Shown here: piece by piece, positions 61,742 to 64,000 of the stretch | How the letters are laid out: each line of letters starts with the position of its first letter | Numbering within the stretch: position 1 is the first letter of the stretch | Assembly (NCBI GenBank): GCA_000746015.1 | Contig: KN050797.1 | Coordinates: forward strand, 178,675 to 242,674 | DNA from: Lachnospiraceae bacterium MA2020 | GTDB lineage: Bacteria > Bacillota > Clostridia > Lachnospirales > Lachnospiraceae | Direction: 5' to 3' | Length of the DNA stretch: 64,000 bases | Program-made: the position numbers and the translations under genes | Notes under the pieces: model-generated | What the model saw: the letters and a program-made list of their open reading frames with translations, nothing else | What the model was told of the DNA's origin: nothing | Database searches by the model: none

Positions 61742-62287
61742 ATGATTGAAAATTTTGAGCTTCTCAAGCGCGAAGAACTTCGCAGATCAAGTATCCTAAC
61801 ATATTGTAATGACACATACAAGCTTCCAAATGACAGTGTTGTAGTCTATGATATGATGCTTCACGGCGGAGCATCAGCAGTTGTACCGGTGATGGAAGAT
61901 GGTAAGATCCTTATGGTGAGGCAGTATCGTCCAACAGTTGAGCGGGCTACAACTGAGATACCTGCTGGCAAGAGAGATCCGGGAGAAGATTTTCTTGAAG
62001 CTGCAAAGAGAGAACTTGAAGAGGAAACAGGATACAAGGCAGGTAAGATGGAACATCTTATTACTGTCATTACAGCTATAGCATACTGCAATGAGAAGAT
62101 AGAAGTATATGTTGCATCTGATCTTACAAAAACAAAGCAGAATCTTGATGATGATGAATTTATTGAGTTTAGATCTTTTGATATAGAAGAACTTGCACAG
62201 ATGATATATCGTGGTGAGATCCAGGACTCAAAAACAATAGCTGCTTTAATGGCATATAAGAATAAAATTGCAGAAAATAATGCATAA
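61742..62287 (+). CDS. Nudix hydrolase, probable ADP-ribose pyrophosphatase
   Basis: The 181-residue protein has a full Nudix box, G-x5-E-x7-REx2EE-x-G, reading GKRDPGEDFLEAAKRELEEE then TGY. The segment ATTEIPAGKRDPGE is typical of the ADP-ribose pyrophosphatase (NudF-like) group. It hydrolyses ADP-ribose to AMP and ribose-5-phosphate. AGAGGGAG precedes the ATG. A terminator follows. It stands alone on the + strand between coaX and xerD. Confidence 0.92.
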   Translation: MIENFELLKREELRRSSILTYCNDTYKLPNDSVVVYDMMLHGGASAVVPVMEDGKILMVRQYRPTVERATTEIPAGKRDPGEDFLEAAKRELEEETGYKAGKMEHLITVITAIAYCNEKIEVYVASDLTKTKQNLDDDEFIEFRSFDIEELAQMIYRGEIQDSKTIAALMAYKNKIAENNA

Positions 62288-62310
62288 TTATAAAAAAATC
62301 AAAGTTTTTT

Positions 62311-62369
62311 TATCACAATATATTGCGAGGTATTTTATGTCTACCTCTGATATATTGTGATTTTTGTTT
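62311..62369 (+). terminator. Terminator of the Nudix gene
   Basis: TATCACAATATAT (from 62311) pairs with ATATATTGTGAT (ending about 62361), with an inner GAGGTA/TACCTC stem, followed by TTTTTGTTT. Confidence 0.85.
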
Positions 62370-62409
62370 CAAAATGGCATAAATGCCCAATTTATCCGAA
62401 AAAAAACGT

Positions 62410-62438
62410 TTGCATTTCGGTGGATTAGCCTATATAAT
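62410..62438 (+). promoter_or_regulatory. Promoter of xerD
   Basis: TTGCAT (62410-62415), a 17-base spacer and a perfect TATAAT (62433-62438). The same TTGCAT-17-TATAAT arrangement occurs at rho. Confidence 0.75.
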
Positions 62439-62493
62439 GTCTTTACCGCGCGATTGGGGAGTCGTGCTTTTTTTAACTCGGAGAGGGCAAGCT

Positions 62494-63378
62494 ATGGAAA
62501 ACACGCTAACAGGATTTATTGGCTACTTACATGATGTAAAAAAAGCCTCTGTAAATACAGAGCTTTCATATAGACGAGATATCGCACGACTTATCAGTTT
62601 TTTATCTTCAAAAGGTTTATCGCATGTAGAAGATGTTACAGAGACAGATCTTTCTTCATACGTACTTGATCTTGAAAGAAAGAATTTTACTGCAGCGACA
62701 GTATCGAGGCATATAGCTTCGATGAAGTCATTTTTCCATTATGCACATAGGATGGGAAAGATCGCATATAGTCCTGCAGAGAATATTAAGGCACCTAAAA
62801 TCGAGAAAAAAGTCCCGACTATCATGACTACCACGGATATAGTCAAGCTGCTCGAGGCGCCGAGCGGGGATGCACCAAAGGATCTTCGTGACAAGGCGAT
62901 GCTTGAGCTTTTGTATGCGACAGGTATTCGTGTAAGTGAGCTTATTTCACTTAAGACAACTGATGTCAATCTTGCAATGGGATACATTGATTGCCATGAT
63001 GATGACAAAGACAGGGTAATACCTTTTGGAGCTGAGGCAAAAACAGCTCTTATAAAGTATCTTGCGGAAGCAAGAAATGCAATGATAATGGATGATAGTG
63101 AGACTTCACTATTTGTAAATTGTTCAGGAGTCCCGATGTCTAGACAGGGCTTTTGGAAACTAATAAAGTACTATGCAAAGAAGGCTGGTATTGAGGTTGA
63201 TATAACACCTCATACTTTAAGACATTCATTTGCAGCTCATCTCGTTGAGAATGGAGCAGATCTGCATGCAGTGCAGGAGATGCTCGGACATTCAGATATT
63301 TCAACTACACAAGTATACGCCAATCTTGTTCAGACACGACTTAAGAAAGTCTATGAACAGGCACATCCAAGAAGATAA
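62494..63378 (+). CDS. xerD: Tyrosine recombinase XerD
   Basis: XerD resolves chromosome dimers at dif with XerC. The 294-residue protein has the N-terminal SAM-like domain (about 1-100) and the catalytic set R146 (ATGIRVSEL), K172, H240 and R243 (HTLRHSFAAHL), H266 (LGHSDIS) and Y275 (TTQVYANL). Length and lack of extra domains fit XerD/XerC rather than a mobile-element integrase. The frame extends to 62383, but ATG 62494 with GGAGAGGG upstream gives the family length. No integrative element borders it. Confidence 0.93.
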   Translation: MENTLTGFIGYLHDVKKASVNTELSYRRDIARLISFLSSKGLSHVEDVTETDLSSYVLDLERKNFTAATVSRHIASMKSFFHYAHRMGKIAYSPAENIKAPKIEKKVPTIMTTTDIVKLLEAPSGDAPKDLRDKAMLELLYATGIRVSELISLKTTDVNLAMGYIDCHDDDKDRVIPFGAEAKTALIKYLAEARNAMIMDDSETSLFVNCSGVPMSRQGFWKLIKYYAKKAGIEVDITPHTLRHSFAAHLVENGADLHAVQEMLGHSDISTTQVYANLVQTRLKKVYEQAHPRR

Positions 63379-63417
63379 AAAGCATTTCGCCATTGTTTTG
63401 GCGAAATGCTTTTTTTC
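63377..63417 (+). terminator. Terminator after xerD
   Basis: AAAAAGCATTTCGCCA (63377-63392) pairs with TGGCGAAATGCTTTTT (from 63399), followed by T residues. Because the DAHP synthase gene ends at 63437 on the other strand, it may serve both. Confidence 0.92.
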
Positions 63418-63436
63418 TATGCTAATACTAAAGTTT

Positions 63437-64000
63437 TTATACAAGATCAGCAATCTGGTAGATAAGTCTTTCAGAATCTTCGAATCCAAGACATGCATCT
63501 GTGATAGACTGGCCATATACCATATGGTCTGATATCTTTTGATTACCTTCGATAAGGTAGCTTTCTATCATGACGCCCTTTACAAGATTCTTTATATCGT
63601 TATTGTGGTTTCTTGAGTGAAGCACTTCTTTAACGATCCTTATCTGTTCCTTAAACTGCTTGCCTGAGTTGGCGTGGTTTGCATCTATCACGCAGGCAGG
63701 ATTTTTAAGATCTCTTTCGTTATACTTTTCAAGAAGCAGCATGAGATCTTCGTAGTGATAATTTGGAAGAGCATTGCCATGCTTATTTACAGATCCTCTT
63801 AAAATTGCGTGTGCAAGAGGATTACCGCTTGTTTCTACTTCGTTTCCGCGATATACGAAAGTGTGTGATTCCTGTGCAGCTACGAGAGAATTAAGCATTA
63901 CTGAAAGATCTCCGGATGTGGGATTTTTCATTCCTGCCGGTGCATCAAAGCCGGATGCGACTATTCTGTGCTGCTGATCCTCGACAGATCTTGCACCTAT
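63437..64000 (-). CDS. DAHP synthase (3-deoxy-7-phosphoheptulonate synthase), partial
   Basis: The gene is on the - strand and continues past the window end, so only the C-terminal 187 residues are seen. Reading upstream of the internal ATG at 63931 continues in frame as IGARSVEDQQHRIVASGFDA and PAGMKNPTSGDLSVML. Later CVIDANHANSGKQFKEQ and VKGVMIESYLIEG appear. These are class I (AroF/G/H type) DAHP synthase motifs: the GARS/PAGMKNPTSG substrate site and the DANH metal site. It starts the shikimate pathway. Regulation by feedback cannot be judged because the N-terminus is missing. Confidence 0.95.
   Translation of the reverse strand: MGARSVEDQQHRIVASGFDAPAGMKNPTSGDLSVMLNSLVAAQESHTFVYRGNEVETSGNPLAHAILRGSVNKHGNALPNYHYEDLMLLLEKYNERDLKNPACVIDANHANSGKQFKEQIRIVKEVLHSRNHNNDIKNLVKGVMIESYLIEGNQKISDHMVYGQSITDACLGFEDSERLIYQIADLV

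Noticed and set aside
62383-62493. Longer XerD starting at 62383
   Set aside because: The added 37 residues include the promoter and are not typical of the family; ATG 62494 has a ribosome site and gives the normal length.
62494-63378. XerD as integrase of a mobile element
   Set aside because: It has the size and motifs of the housekeeping recombinase, no excisionase or att repeats nearby, and housekeeping neighbours.

Overview
The window looks like a chromosomal segment of an anaerobic Firmicute, most likely a Lachnospiraceae-type clostridium (Butyrivibrio/Roseburia-like). This is inferred from AT-rich codon use, strong AGGAGG ribosome binding sites, consensus TTGACA/TATAAT promoters, a CIRCE heat-shock operator, a fused SecDF, HemZ, SstT, CPCC and DUF4250 family proteins, and an N/Q-rich Rho. 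No sequence search was run. Almost all genes lie on the + strand; only three (a TSCPD protein, coaX and a DAHP synthase) are on the - strand.

Layout. 1-2.5 kb: the 3' end of a sugar ABC transporter operon (ATPase, permease) with an overlapping GFO/IDH/MocA dehydrogenase. 2.6-4.8 kb: a membrane-anchored protein of unknown function, then the infC-rpmI-rplT operon with an attenuator leader and an ATT start on infC, then tRNA-Leu(CAG) under a perfect consensus promoter. 4.8-5.05 kb: a tandem repeat that repeats the 3' end of the tRNA. 5.1-11.7 kb: small cysteine-rich proteins, an exported protein with a toxin-like C-terminal domain, an alanyl-tRNA editing protein, a secreted papain-type protease with 11 hexapeptide repeats, a uracil permease and a TSCPD protein. 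11.9-28.2 kb: a PAS/degenerate-GGDEF protein, clpB under CIRCE, sstT, two cytosolic GH13 enzymes, thiN, hemZ, an SPFH protein, secDF, a small multidrug-export family protein, DUF4250, rarA. 28.4-30.1 kb: rho with an N/Q-rich repeat insertion.

30.3-54.2 kb holds a 22-gene, same-strand, tightly coupled surface glycan cluster. It combines cytosolic glycosyltransferases (GT14, GT4, GT2), two fucosyltransferase-like proteins (one fused to a Rossmann-like domain), a dolichyl-phosphate-mannose-synthase-type GT2 and several multi-membrane GT-C-like proteins, LicD, an IspD/TarI-type cytidylyltransferase with an SDR, an APH-like kinase fusion, a PglK-type ABC flippase, and a sugar aminotransferase plus GNAT pair. 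No Wzx, Wzy, Wzz or initiating phosphoglycosyltransferase is visible. The gene set suggests an ABC-flipped, lipid-linked glycan that is decorated outside the membrane by polyprenyl-phosphate sugars and inside by a CDP-alditol-type group. This is the most distinctive part of the window.

54.2-64 kb: a radical SAM PflA-like activase, a DEAD-box RNA helicase, a large hybrid histidine kinase (PAS, degenerate GGDEF, GAF-like, HisKA, HATPase, REC, HPt) followed by a two-REC response regulator with no output domain, coaX (-), a Nudix ADP-ribose pyrophosphatase, xerD, and a DAHP synthase (-) cut by the window end. Most transcription units end in clear hairpin terminators, which are listed.
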